From assembly GCA_040905685.1 (NCBI GenBank), contig JBBDRB010000029.1:1-47630 (forward strand): a DNA stretch of 47,630 nucleotides, read 5' to 3'. Under the pieces are notes generated by a model, which was not told the origin of the DNA, did not search any database, and saw only the letters and a list, made by a program, of their open reading frames with translations. This document shows, one piece after another, positions 24,368 to 34,400 of the stretch. Numbering within the stretch: the first letter of the stretch is position 1; every line of letters starts with the position of its first letter. Origin of the DNA: JBBDMU01 sp040905685 (GTDB lineage Bacteria > Bacteroidota > Rhodothermia > Balneolales > Natronogracilivirgulaceae). The position numbers and the translations under genes are program-made.

Positions 24368-27300
24368 CCCCGCTTTTTTACAGCCTCTTCATAGTTATCA
24401 TCTCTTCCAATCTCATCGTCTGCCAGCTTATTATCCTGTTCAACCTTGTATGACACCTTATCGAACTGTCCGGGCATACCCTCTATATCCGCCTTTATCG
24501 TGCTCCGCAGCTGTCTTGTAAGCTCCTGCTGTATAGTATCGTCCGCTTCGGACGGTACCCCGCTGATTTTTTGTAACTCCTCTTTCAAGTGGTTCGACGT
24601 TTTCTCCGCAACCTCTTTATCTTCTCCGGCTCTGAACCAGTGAAATATCTCAGCATTAACGTTCATTTCAAAAGGTACGCCTTCAATAATATTACCGATC
24701 AGGGCATCTTCTGTTTCCTTCATTACTTTCCGGTTATAGTCGGGTGAAGAGGGATAAATATTCAGGCTTTGATTGTAACCGGATCCTCCGAACTGATCTC
24801 CGATCAGATGGGCATTATCAAACCCATTTCCGGCTGAGTCCCACCGGCCGCGTCCTACCCCTTTTGGTTTCCTGATAAGCTCATCTCCTGCAACATTTCG
24901 CTTTTCCATATATCCTTTTCCACTTTTCAAAACCTCCATATAACGGATTTTTACGGTGAAGGTTTGTTCACCCCCATCGAGGCGGCCGGTTGTGTATTCA
25001 GCCTTGTAGGCTTCATCGTTCTCATTGGAGATGGTCAGATTTCGGGGCTCAAATTCGCTGTGTGTGGGTTTGGATGCACTTTCGGTGTCGGGTAGCAAAA
25101 AGCCGTTTTCAATTTTTAGTTTCATATACCCTTTTTCCGCCATACCCGCCCCCCTGCGGATCTGGTTATCACCATAGAGTACATATACCTGGTGGCCCGC
25201 CACCTTGTTTTCCTGACTATCCAGGGCACTTCGCAACTCCCCGGTCCTAACCTCTTTGTTCAGAAATTCATGGTAGAGCGGCAGATCCTCGTTCGCATCC
25301 CGGGTTCTGTTACCGAAAATCACCTGGAGGACAGGAATCAACGCTTTCATGCTTGTTGAAATTTCCTCCTCTGCCTTCGGTTGAGCAGAACCGCCCTCAA
25401 TGGACTCCTTCAAACGGTCAATTTTTTCCGATAGTCGCATGGCCTCCTGGTGGGCGGTTGCCTTCTCAGAATCCGCACCCGGTTCATAGGCATCCAGGAA
25501 GCCGGTGAGCGGAGATGGATTGGAAGCCAGCATAAGTACCTGACGGCCTCCCCGTTGCTTAAAGTACAGTTCATGTTTATTGGCGGCATCCACTTTGATC
25601 GTTTCCCTGCGGTTCCAGATATTGCTGATTCGTCCGGCCGCCGACCGGCCCGCTTCCAGAAGTCCGCTGCCCGCCTCTACGGCCTTGTCAATCACCCATT
25701 CGATGGCGCGATCCACGCGCTCCCGCAGGCTTTCGATTATCTCGCCGACCCGGGCGCCTATTTTCCCCAGACCCGCCTGATTGGCCAGAAAACCGAGGGC
25801 AATGGACAGTCCGCCGGCCAGGGCACTTTCAAGCCGGTCTGCCGCCGGTTTCAGGGTGCCCATGGCGATATTGACCACGCCCTCCAGGAACCGGTCGATC
25901 ATTTCCAGTATTTTTGTGAAGTACCGGATCACCGACTGCACTGCATTGAAAAAGGCGATGGCACTGTTAATGATTGCCATAATACCGGTGGGGTCCAGCA
26001 TGGAGAGCAGTTTTTTTGCGGCCTTTTCAATAACCTGAACCACGACCCAGTCCCGTACTTTCGTCAGCACCATATCCCACAAGTTGCTGAGTTTTTCGCG
26101 AACCCGCTCCCATATAGCCACGGGACCTCTGGTCACCACCTCTTTAACGAACGCCCATGCACCGCTTACTTGGTCTGCCGCACTTTTGATCCGTTCCATA
26201 TTTTCCGGGCCGATCCGTTCAGCAATTTTTTCGAAAATACGCTCGGCGGTCACACCCAGTATTTCCAGAACAAGGCCAAATACGGATTTAAAGGTCAGGT
26301 CTTTCGGAGGGGAAATTCCCGCATCGCCGAGTTGCCCGAAAAGCCAGTCGGTGATACCACCCAGCAGATGGGTGCGGATATGGTCAAAAAACTGGCTGAA
26401 CCCGAGCTTAACCCCTGACAGCAGATTCCTAAGAAATCCGACCGGATCACGCTTTATGCTTTCGAAGGCTTCGGCGGCTCTGCTGAAGATCGAGCGGATC
26501 AGGTCGATGGGGAACCGCATGATCTGCAATACGATCTCGATTAGTTTCATGACCACTACGACCACAAATCGAATCAGCCGCTGTATGGGCGGGATAAAGA
26601 GGCGTACAATACGTTCAAAGGCGGCGATCGGCCGGGCGAGGTCATTCAAACCAAATGAGTCCCACGCCCTGGTGAAAAGTCCTTTTAAATAGGTCCAGGT
26701 AATATCCAGATCCTCAATGGCGCCCTCAATCCAGCTTGCTGCCCGATCGATCGCCCCGCTTTCCCTGAGTTTTATAAACTGTTCTTCCCCGCCGGGGACC
26801 AGGTTCATAAAACCATGAATAATATTTTCAACGGACCGGTCAACAGCCTCATGGGTAAACGGGTCCCGGCCGATAATGAGCGTTAACAGGGGGTAGCCGG
26901 GCCGGTTGCGGGCAAAGGAGGAGAGCCGGCGCAACAGGGCATCCTTTATAAAGGTCAGGATGGAGGAGGCTACCTGGCCGGCAAAATCGATCAGTTCGTT
27001 GATGGGGGTTCGAAAATCGGAGTAGATTTCCGCAAACGTACCTATGGGATCCATGAGTGAATGGATATCGGTAACCTTAGCCCAGGCATTCTCAAAAGCA
27101 GTTTTAAGTCCGCCGGCGATGTTCTGAATGCGGGTAACCGCCGAATTGATCCATTCAACCGCCCGTCCGTAGGAACCGGATTCTTTCATCTGCCGAAGCT
27201 GCTCGTCCCCTTCCGGATGAAGACGGATAAACCCGTCCAGGATCATTTCACCGCTACGGTCAACCTCTTCATCCATAATAGGGTCGTGTCCAAGGATGAC

Positions 27301-28491
27301 CGTAAGAAGCGGATACCAGGTGGGGCTTTCCCGGTCCACCACATATTCCCTCAGCCTGGACAGCAGGAAATTTTTAACGATTTCCAAAAATTTAAGGGCA
27401 AGATTCTTTGCAAACCGAATGAGCCGGTTGATGGGTCCGCTGAAAATGGCCACGAGCCGGTCGAACACATCACCGGGATTTTTTACATCAGAGAGTCCCA
27501 GGCTACCCCAAAAATTCCGGAACCGGGTTAATATCTCACCGGGACGCAGGTCTAGCCCGGCAAGTTGATCATCAATCCAGGTTGCCGCCTCTTCCAGAGC
27601 ACCTTCGGCAGCCAGTTTCTCCCTGTATTCCCGGCCGTTGGGAATTATTTCCAGACCCTGTTCAATAAAATTCAGTCCGTTCCGGTCAACCTGATCTCCC
27701 GAAACGGGGTCTTTACCCATGAACACGGTAAACAAACCATACCCGGGAAGCTCGGTTACCATCGATCCGATTTTGTTTCGGAGCCACTTCAATCCATCAG
27801 ACAGCTTGTCACCAGCCCATTCTCTTGCACCACGGACCTTGTTCCCGATCGCTGAGCCTATCCGCCTTAGCCGGGACATGTGTATCTTTTTCTCCGCAAT
27901 GTTCGGCCCTTGTCCCTGCTGCACGGTGTGTGTCAGTTCATGGGCAATGAGGTGCTGTCCCCCGGCCGTATCCGGCCGGTATTCGCCCCGGTTAAAAAAG
28001 ATATCGTCGCCTACGGTAAAAGCCCGGGAGTGCAGTTCGTCGTTCATTGCAGCCGATTCCCGTCCGGTATGAACCCGCACTCCGCTGAAATCATTACCTG
28101 TAAAGCCGGCCATGTGCTCACCGGTTTGCCGATCCAATGGTTTTCCCGAATCCCTGGCCTTGCCGATCCGCTTGCTTAGATCAACTGAAGCGGCCACCGG
28201 CCTTCCGGTCGCTGTGCCCAGATTTGTCTTCGTTTGGATCTCCATGGATTCAAATTCCGGCCTTTCCTGCTGTACGGCCATGGTCGCCGCCGGAGACATG
28301 GGTTTCATGTGAATGGCTTCGGTACCGGCGCCATGACCTTTCATAGCAAAACCATCCGCTACTTTGTCTGCCTCCTTCTCCTGTATCCCGTTGGGATCGG
28401 CAATTTTCAGTTGCGGACCATTTCTCTTGTTGGCGTGAGCCGCTATGGGTTCCGGCCCGGGTTTTCTCTGAATGGATTTAGCCGTTTGCAT
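24364..28491 (-). CDS. DUF4157 (eCIS-associated) protein with repeats and nuclease-like C-terminus, candidate payload
   Basis: A 1375-residue protein at the end of the injection-system operon, 9 bp after the ATPase gene. Residues about 118-195 are a DUF4157 domain (FTGNDFSGVRVHTG, AFTVGDDIFFNRGEY) with a zinc-peptidase-like HELTH at 184-188. DUF4157 is strongly associated with eCIS loci and cargo. Residues about 249-672 hold three repeats of about 140 residues. The region from about 650 to 1000 is mainly amphipathic helices with many Trp, Ile and Arg residues. Near 1225-1255 the motif DNAHLIGDQFGGSG followed by SLNIYP resembles DNA/RNA non-specific endonucleases of the Endonuclease_NS_2 type, with His and Asn in place. 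The layout (leader/peptidase, long helical middle, nuclease tip) fits a delivered toxin. No immunity gene is recognisable nearby. Payload status is inference. Confidence 0.85.
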   Translation of the reverse strand: MQTAKSIQRKPGPEPIAAHANKRNGPQLKIADPNGIQEKEADKVADGFAMKGHGAGTEAIHMKPMSPAATMAVQQERPEFESMEIQTKTNLGTATGRPVAASVDLSKRIGKARDSGKPLDRQTGEHMAGFTGNDFSGVRVHTGRESAAMNDELHSRAFTVGDDIFFNRGEYRPDTAGGQHLIAHELTHTVQQGQGPNIAEKKIHMSRLRRIGSAIGNKVRGAREWAGDKLSDGLKWLRNKIGSMVTELPGYGLFTVFMGKDPVSGDQVDRNGLNFIEQGLEIIPNGREYREKLAAEGALEEAATWIDDQLAGLDLRPGEILTRFRNFWGSLGLSDVKNPGDVFDRLVAIFSGPINRLIRFAKNLALKFLEIVKNFLLSRLREYVVDRESPTWYPLLTVILGHDPIMDEEVDRSGEMILDGFIRLHPEGDEQLRQMKESGSYGRAVEWINSAVTRIQNIAGGLKTAFENAWAKVTDIHSLMDPIGTFAEIYSDFRTPINELIDFAGQVASSILTFIKDALLRRLSSFARNRPGYPLLTLIIGRDPFTHEAVDRSVENIIHGFMNLVPGGEEQFIKLRESGAIDRAASWIEGAIEDLDITWTYLKGLFTRAWDSFGLNDLARPIAAFERIVRLFIPPIQRLIRFVVVVVMKLIEIVLQIMRFPIDLIRSIFSRAAEAFESIKRDPVGFLRNLLSGVKLGFSQFFDHIRTHLLGGITDWLFGQLGDAGISPPKDLTFKSVFGLVLEILGVTAERIFEKIAERIGPENMERIKSAADQVSGAWAFVKEVVTRGPVAIWERVREKLSNLWDMVLTKVRDWVVVQVIEKAAKKLLSMLDPTGIMAIINSAIAFFNAVQSVIRYFTKILEMIDRFLEGVVNIAMGTLKPAADRLESALAGGLSIALGFLANQAGLGKIGARVGEIIESLRERVDRAIEWVIDKAVEAGSGLLEAGRSAAGRISNIWNRRETIKVDAANKHELYFKQRGGRQVLMLASNPSPLTGFLDAYEPGADSEKATAHQEAMRLSEKIDRLKESIEGGSAQPKAEEEISTSMKALIPVLQVIFGNRTRDANEDLPLYHEFLNKEVRTGELRSALDSQENKVAGHQVYVLYGDNQIRRGAGMAEKGYMKLKIENGFLLPDTESASKPTHSEFEPRNLTISNENDEAYKAEYTTGRLDGGEQTFTVKIRYMEVLKSGKGYMEKRNVAGDELIRKPKGVGRGRWDSAGNGFDNAHLIGDQFGGSGYNQSLNIYPSSPDYNRKVMKETEDALIGNIIEGVPFEMNVNAEIFHWFRAGEDKEVAEKTSNHLKEELQKISGVPSEADDTIQQELTRQLRSTIKADIEGMPGQFDKVSYKVEQDNKLADDEIGRDDNYEEAVKKRG
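26476..27747 (-). repeat. Three tandem protein repeats inside the DUF4157 gene
   Basis: Three units of about 140 codons begin at residues about 249, 392 and 532. Each opens with GYGLFTVFMGKDP, WYPLLTVILGHDP or GYPLLTLIIGRDP. Each continues with VDR(N/S), a P-x-G-x-E/R block, an AxxWI helix, and a hydrophobic helix introduced by GPINRLIRF, TPINELIDF or PPIQRLIRF. The copies are diverged in DNA but clear in protein. Confidence 0.85.
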
Positions 28492-28500
28492 GGTGCGGTC

Positions 28501-29853
28501 TTAAATGGTTCGTCTCTGTTTCTGAAACTCCCTCTTCATCCCATCCATGATATCACCGTGTAAAATGGAGGTGCTCTGCCGGTTGAGGGTCCGCAGCATG
28601 GAATGCTGGATCACATTGACGATAATCCCTCCGGCTACCTCATATTCTTTCGCCAGTTTTTTGAGATCAACCTTGTCTTCCAGGCATACATGGCTTCCAA
28701 AGCCATTTTTCCACAGCTTGTATCTTTCATCCACGCCGGGAACCGGGAACTGGATCATGGTTTGCAACCGCCTCATGAATGCGCTGTCTATGTTGTTGCT
28801 GAAGTTGGAGGCCAGGATCACCAGGCCATTGTAGTCTTCGATCCGCTGCAACAGATACGACACCTGCTGGTTGGCATACCGGTCGTGAGCGTCCTGGGTT
28901 TTGGTCCGGTTTCCAAACAGAGCGTCCGCTTCATCAAAAAATAAGATCCATTCCCTGTTTTCCGCCCGGTCAAATACACCGGCGAGATTCTTCTCCGTTT
29001 CTCCGATGTATTTAGAGACCGTCTGTGAGAGGTCGATCCGGTAAAGGTCCCGGCCCGTCTTTTTGGCCAGTAAAGAAGCGGTGATCGTTTTCCCCGTACC
29101 GGGCGGACCATGAAAAAGGGCTTTATAGCCCGGCTTCAGGAACTTATCCATGCCCCAGTCATGCATCATTTTGTCCCGGTTCAGGATCCAGGTTTCGATC
29201 TCATTCAGCTGCCTGAGAATCGAATCGGGCAGCACCAGATCTTCCCATTCCATTTTGGTGGTCAATAATTTCGCGGGAAACTCCGCGCTGAACACCGGCC
29301 TTTTTTGTTCTCCGGCTGTAAACAGATCCAGGACCTCTTCGGAGATCGAAAGTGAGCCGCTGAGCCTGGGTTCGCCTTTGTCGACCTCATCCAGCCACAA
29401 GATCCGCTCCCTTGAAAAGGGATGGGAGCTGTCAAAAAGCTGCTGAACCGAAAATCGTTTATCCAGGTCTTCTCCGGCAAGAATAAACAGCACCGTTTCG
29501 CCGGTTGGAAGAAATCCGGAATGGTGTTTGGCTTTCTTGCCGCCAAACTCCGTATAGGATTGCTGAGTTTTCTTGTTCTGTGCCAGGAACATATCCAGCA
29601 GTTCGGGCTTGATATGGGGAATGGCCGCCAGGATCAGCAGGAAACGCTCACTGAAGCCCAACCGGTGGCTATAAACAAAGGTTGAGAAAGCAGAACGGCT
29701 TTCTTTCAGCTCGGGTGGACTGATCTGGTAAAGGTCGCTGTATTTGCAGGACTCCCCCGCGTTGAGTTTGGATCGAACACTTAAAATCTCCCTGAACCAG
29801 CCCAGCTCATTGCGAATATCTTCAGCGTTATGTTTGATTTTTTCACTCACCAT
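28501..29853 (-). CDS. AAA+ ATPase of contractile injection system (Afp15-like)
   Basis: A 450-residue ATPase. The N-terminal 200 residues are a helical regulatory region. The AAA+ module has Walker A GPPGTGKT (249-256), Walker B WILFFDEADALF (about 302-313) and an arginine-containing RRLQTMIQFP after sensor 1 (ILASNFSNNID). In the Serratia antifeeding prophage and Photorhabdus PVC, the homologous Afp15/Pvc15 is needed for particle assembly or cargo loading. Here it lies between the tape measure and DUF4157 genes, and its start overlaps the tape measure stop by 7 bp, indicating translational coupling. Placement directly before the likely cargo fits a loading role. Confidence 0.92.
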   Translation of the reverse strand: MVSEKIKHNAEDIRNELGWFREILSVRSKLNAGESCKYSDLYQISPPELKESRSAFSTFVYSHRLGFSERFLLILAAIPHIKPELLDMFLAQNKKTQQSYTEFGGKKAKHHSGFLPTGETVLFILAGEDLDKRFSVQQLFDSSHPFSRERILWLDEVDKGEPRLSGSLSISEEVLDLFTAGEQKRPVFSAEFPAKLLTTKMEWEDLVLPDSILRQLNEIETWILNRDKMMHDWGMDKFLKPGYKALFHGPPGTGKTITASLLAKKTGRDLYRIDLSQTVSKYIGETEKNLAGVFDRAENREWILFFDEADALFGNRTKTQDAHDRYANQQVSYLLQRIEDYNGLVILASNFSNNIDSAFMRRLQTMIQFPVPGVDERYKLWKNGFGSHVCLEDKVDLKKLAKEYEVAGGIIVNVIQHSMLRTLNRQSTSILHGDIMDGMKREFQKQRRTI

Positions 29854-31466
29854 TCCACCCGGAATACGGATTTACTGAAGGGAAGCTTAAACATGGAAAT
29901 GGCCCATGGCAACCGGTCCAGTAGCACATCAAATGAATTTCGCTCTATGATAACTTTCCACCCCCTATTTTCACCTTCTCGTCGAATCAAGCCCTCCCGC
30001 CGGAGATAGGTTCTGCGAACCGATTCGGCGGAGGAATTTTTCAGAGCCTGCCATTGCCCCACAAAGTGCGCGAGCATCTGCCCGGCCTCCTCTTTCTCGG
30101 CTTCAGTGACCTCAATTTCCGAAACCACGGGAACGTCCGGTTCAAGCCCGCATAAAATTTTATTCAGCAGCAGATCTTCTTCAGGCGTATCCTCTCGTTG
30201 AGTCACGACATACTGCATCAGATGAACCGCCCGCATGCAGGCCTCCATATTGATAAACTTCTTGTTTTTCAACAGGCCGGACCGGTCAAAAAAAGCGGGC
30301 AGTAAGGGATAAAGCAGTACCAGACCGGCATTGCCGACCAGCACACCCTCTGTCTCGAATATATCCAGGGTAAAAGAGGGTTTTTTACGCCTGCCTGAAA
30401 ATCCATTCGTGCTGATCTCACCGCCCATGGCCGGCATGTCCTGCGCCTTGTCCTGGCCGGCAGCTCCCTTATTCTTCTGAACCCGCTCTTCCGCTTCCTC
30501 TTTAAAAGCTTCGATCGCCGGCAGCCAGGCGCTGCGATTTCGACCTGAAAACCGCGCGGAGGCGATCTCCCGCTCTACCAGGTCCAGAATCGCCGGCAAT
30601 CCGGCCGCACCGGCTTTATCCAGGGGCAGGAATGAGAGCAGATTCCTCAAAATAAATAAAGCCGGTGGTTCAGAGGATTTTTTTAGCGCCAGCAGTCCCC
30701 TTTCAGGAAGTAAAATCAACTCTAAAGCGGCGTTCCAAATTTCAAATCTGAATTTCTGCCGGTCCAGGTTTACAGGCTGACGTTTGCTTATGGTGATCAG
30801 AATTTGGCTGAAGGCAATCAAATCTTCCCGGGCCTTTTTTTCGTTAGCCCCTCTGCCCTGTTTTGCCGAAAGCTTGTGCATCAGCTCCATAATTTGAGCA
30901 TCCGTCGCCTGGAAAATAAATCGCCGGCGCAGACGGCTTTTCTTAAGTGCAGTTTGCAGAACCTCCAGCACAGGCTGTTCATCAAGGCGGAGCATTACAC
31001 CGAGAAGGACCGAAAAGGATTTAATATCCCTACCCCCAAGGGGGGGTTTGTCGAGCACACCGGCCTGTAAAAATCGGAGCAGTCGCTGTAAGCCTGTCCC
31101 GGTAGCCGAAACTATCTCAATATCACCACCGCCGGGCGCCGGAACCCTATCCTTTGCCGGAGCCATCGAATTGTGATGCAGAATTTTTTTTCTGATCAGC
31201 TCATCCATCGATTGTACGATTCTTTCGGGAAACTGGTCGTCAAAACGATCTATATCAATGGTGCCCAGATCGATCTCCAGCCGGGTGATCCGAATCCATT
31301 CATCGGGTCCGCTTATCCGGTCAAAAAGAGAAGCCAGTGCGCCCTTTATCCGATCATGAAAAAGTTCGCTGACGTTGCGCTGCATTACCCGGCCATCCAC
31401 TTCATTTTCGTTTAGTGCGATCTCAAAAACCTGCTTTTTTATGATATGATGCTGATTGCGTCTGAT
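29847..31466 (-). CDS. eCIS tape measure protein (CIS_TMP, Afp14-like)
   Basis: Sets tube length in contractile injection particles. The family-like N-terminal segment reads NQHHIIKKQVFEIALNENE then VDGRVMQRNVSELFHDRI, and the chain continues with ITRLEIDLGTID, helical repeats, and the central ETEGVLVGNAGLVLLYPLLP typical of CIS_TMP proteins. The first half of this N-terminal segment lies upstream of the first canonical start, GTG at 31400. The frame is open further up to a perfect AGGAGG site at 31472-31477, with ATC at 31466 spaced 5 nt from it and overlapping the previous stop. I therefore extend the gene to 31466 (539 codons), with a non-standard ATC (or ATA at 31469) start; the conservative alternative is GTG 31400 (517 residues). 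The gene overlaps the ATPase start by 7 bp. Confidence 0.85.
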   Translation of the reverse strand: MRRNQHHIIKKQVFEIALNENEVDGRVMQRNVSELFHDRIKGALASLFDRISGPDEWIRITRLEIDLGTIDIDRFDDQFPERIVQSMDELIRKKILHHNSMAPAKDRVPAPGGGDIEIVSATGTGLQRLLRFLQAGVLDKPPLGGRDIKSFSVLLGVMLRLDEQPVLEVLQTALKKSRLRRRFIFQATDAQIMELMHKLSAKQGRGANEKKAREDLIAFSQILITISKRQPVNLDRQKFRFEIWNAALELILLPERGLLALKKSSEPPALFILRNLLSFLPLDKAGAAGLPAILDLVEREIASARFSGRNRSAWLPAIEAFKEEAEERVQKNKGAAGQDKAQDMPAMGGEISTNGFSGRRKKPSFTLDIFETEGVLVGNAGLVLLYPLLPAFFDRSGLLKNKKFINMEACMRAVHLMQYVVTQREDTPEEDLLLNKILCGLEPDVPVVSEIEVTEAEKEEAGQMLAHFVGQWQALKNSSAESVRRTYLRREGLIRREGENRGWKVIIERNSFDVLLDRLPWAISMFKLPFSKSVFRVEW

Positions 31467-34400
31467 TATCTCCTCCTGAAAACATTCGAAAGATTACGGC
31501 TGAAATCACTGCTCAAAAATCCTGTTGACCGTTCCTGCCATCCTGAAACCGCATCATCAAGTTTCAGGGCGGGTTCATCCTTTGCCAGTTTGGCTACTTT
31601 ATCAACTACTTTTTTAGTCGTGGTGCTGAACGCTTTCGGCTGCATGATAGCGATACGGTCCAGATAGACTTCGGTCAGTGTTTCGAACGCGGATTCATAT
31701 TTTTTTCTCTCCTCTTCCTCAGAGCCTTTTATATCTTTCACAAGCTCATCCTTGAGTTTATCGTATTCATTGTTCAGGCGAACCACATTCATATCCCCGG
31801 AATGAGTAAACTCCCTGACAGCGGATGCCGTTTTCTTAAGGGTGGGGTCATCCTCCTCATTTCCGGCCAGTTCCATGATTTTTTGGTTGGCCTCTGCAAA
31901 AAATTGGTTATGATGTTCAATCAGGTCCCGGGCTTCCCGCGACTGCCTATCCAGGTCCATAGATTCCAGCAGCACATCATATTTCACATCGATGATGAAC
32001 GGGTGCATCGTGAAGTTTACGACCTGTTCCCCGGAAGCAACGGTTACCTCTTTTTTCTCCTGACCGTAGCCGATAAAACTTGCTACCAGTACCTGGGGTC
32101 CAGCCGGGATATTGCGCAAGGTATAGTTTCCGTCCATATCCGCAGCGGTTCCGATGGTCTGACCTTCAACGGTCACGTTGGCTCCTGCAAGCGGCTCGAT
32201 AACCCCTTCCGGGTTATCCGCCCTGATCCTTCCTTTTACGGTGCCGGGTTCGGGTTCAATATTTTGCAGAAGCGGAATAAAAATTGTGATCGTGTTTTTA
32301 TCCACAGGCTCACCAGATCTTGCATCGTTGATCACGTAATCAAATTCATCGATCAAAAACAATTTATCGGTATTCTCTGCTGCATGATCCACGGCCTTTC
32401 TATCCACTGTATAAACAAGCACGGATTTTTTCCTGGAAGGATCCGGTTCATAGACGACATCCCGGAAGGTATAGGCACCGAATTCAGGCTCACCCAACCC
32501 TTCCGGGGTGTACAAACCGGGATCATACAAATTGTTGATCAGCTGAAGCTCTGCAGGCTGGTAGTCAAACCGTTCGGATTCCGATTGTTGGGTCATTATC
32601 ACGGCGGTGACCGGGGCAGCAAAAGGCTTTATCTCATTTTCGTCAACGGTCGGTTTTCCGCAATCCCCACAGCAAACAAAGGGGGCGGTGAAATCCGCTA
32701 CGATCCGGCTTTCGGGTTCACGGTCTTCGTCTCCCGGTTCAGACTGGCAGATCAGGAAAAAAGTTTCCCCCGGAGCCACCCCGGCTTTGTGTTCCAGACC
32801 GGGGTGATCGTTCAGGTAACGGGAAAGCTGCATAGATTCCAGCCAGGCCGACATTCTCGTTTCCAGTGTCTGCGTCAGAACACCGATCGGAATGTAGGGA
32901 TAGATGGCAAGAACCATCAGAAAGGAATGGATAGCCGATAATATATACAGAAGGATCAGCGCAATGAGCTGCGTCAATGCGTTGCTTACTTTTTCCGCCT
33001 GCATCTTCATCAGATCAACAAGTACCCGAAGCGTGCATTTATACTGATCCAACCATTTGTTCATCGAAAAATCGCGTATGGATACCGGGAGGCTAGCCAT
33101 CAACCCGTGCAGGCAATCATTGAGCAGGGCAAATTGTTTCCTGATAGGTTCATCCCCGTCAGCTTCCCCGCCGCTTTCCTCCGCACGGGAAGCCTCCTCG
33201 AGCGTCCGCATAAACGTAAACATCCGTTCCGATGACCTCGCAAACTCCTGAGGCTTATCCCGGGTAAACAGGTTCCGAAGGTCGGACAAACCAGTATCGA
33301 GTATGCTTGCGGGCTCAAATTCCCCGGAAAACCTGCCGGAGGCGGTGTCGCCACGCTTTAGTCCACGCTTTATGACGCGCTCAGCCGTTGCACTGGTCTT
33401 AACCAGGTTTTTTACAAAAAGCAGCATACGGTTTCTCCATATGGCGTATTGAGGCTGGAGATCCTCTATCAGGCAGTCTGGCAACGCAGAGGCCGTGCCC
33501 GGAGCGGTGAAATAAAGCGTTTTCAGGTCAAAGCCAAGATTATGCTCATGCCGTATCTGTTGGATCAGACGTTGCGCCTCCGCCGGACCGGTGCCAATGT
33601 GTCCCTCGATCCTCAGGAAATTGTAGCTGTCCAGATCAAACAGGAGCGGTGTCTGAACGGGGCTTTCGTCCGCTTCCGGCTGATGGTTGTCATAGGAGAT
33701 CTGCCGGGATTTATCTCCGGGCAAACACTGTCTCTGAAGATCAAAATTCCAGCAGGCCTCCAGGCTTCCCAGTCCCTTAATTTCGCTCTGCTCTTTTGAC
33801 CGGTAGTAAACCGGAATGGTACGTTCAGACAGCGGCCCCATTTTCTCCCGGCTGGGTGTGATCTTAAGGTCGCGCTTATGGCCTAATTCCACCTTTTCCA
33901 GAAGCAGCACGATCCGTTTGTGCAGCATTTTCAGCCGCCCGGCCCATTGTTTCCGATCGCTTATAACGGGAGAAGGTGCAAATTCATGGCGAAATTCGCC
34001 TGAACCACAGAGGCCGGTTTCCTCTTCAAGGGCGGCTCCCAGCATCAGGTGCCGGGGATAACGCCCCGCGTCGGGGCTGCATATCCCGTTCAATTCATAG
34101 CCGGTCAGCCTGAACTCCTCATAGGCCATGATCAGATCTTTGATAAACCCGTAGAGGTACTGAACCCCGGGCTCCGGTGCTGAACTTCCACTTTGCGTAG
34201 CCATGTAGTCGTTGATCATCTCTATGGAGCGCCGGACCGCTTCGGTTTCAAAGGGATTCTCATCGTACAGGTCCCGGAGAATGGGCTGATAGATCTCATA
34301 GGAACGTGAAAGGGCTCGTTGAAGGGTCTCCCATTGATTCCGGACTCCTTCAACATATGCTGATGCCATCTCCTGGTAGGATCCCGAGGTCGGTGAATCC

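Noticed and set aside
25450..26418. 322-codon plus-strand frame antisense to the DUF4157 gene
   Set aside because: No recognisable domain, no ribosome site, and the opposite strand is clearly coding.
26476..27747. Repeated stretches considered as a CRISPR or DNA tandem repeat
   Set aside because: Periodicity is about 420 bp, in frame, diverged in DNA and conserved in protein, so it is a protein repeat.
31802..32941. 379-codon plus-strand frame antisense to the 1190-residue gene
   Set aside because: Long only because the opposite strand is coding; the translation has no domain pattern.
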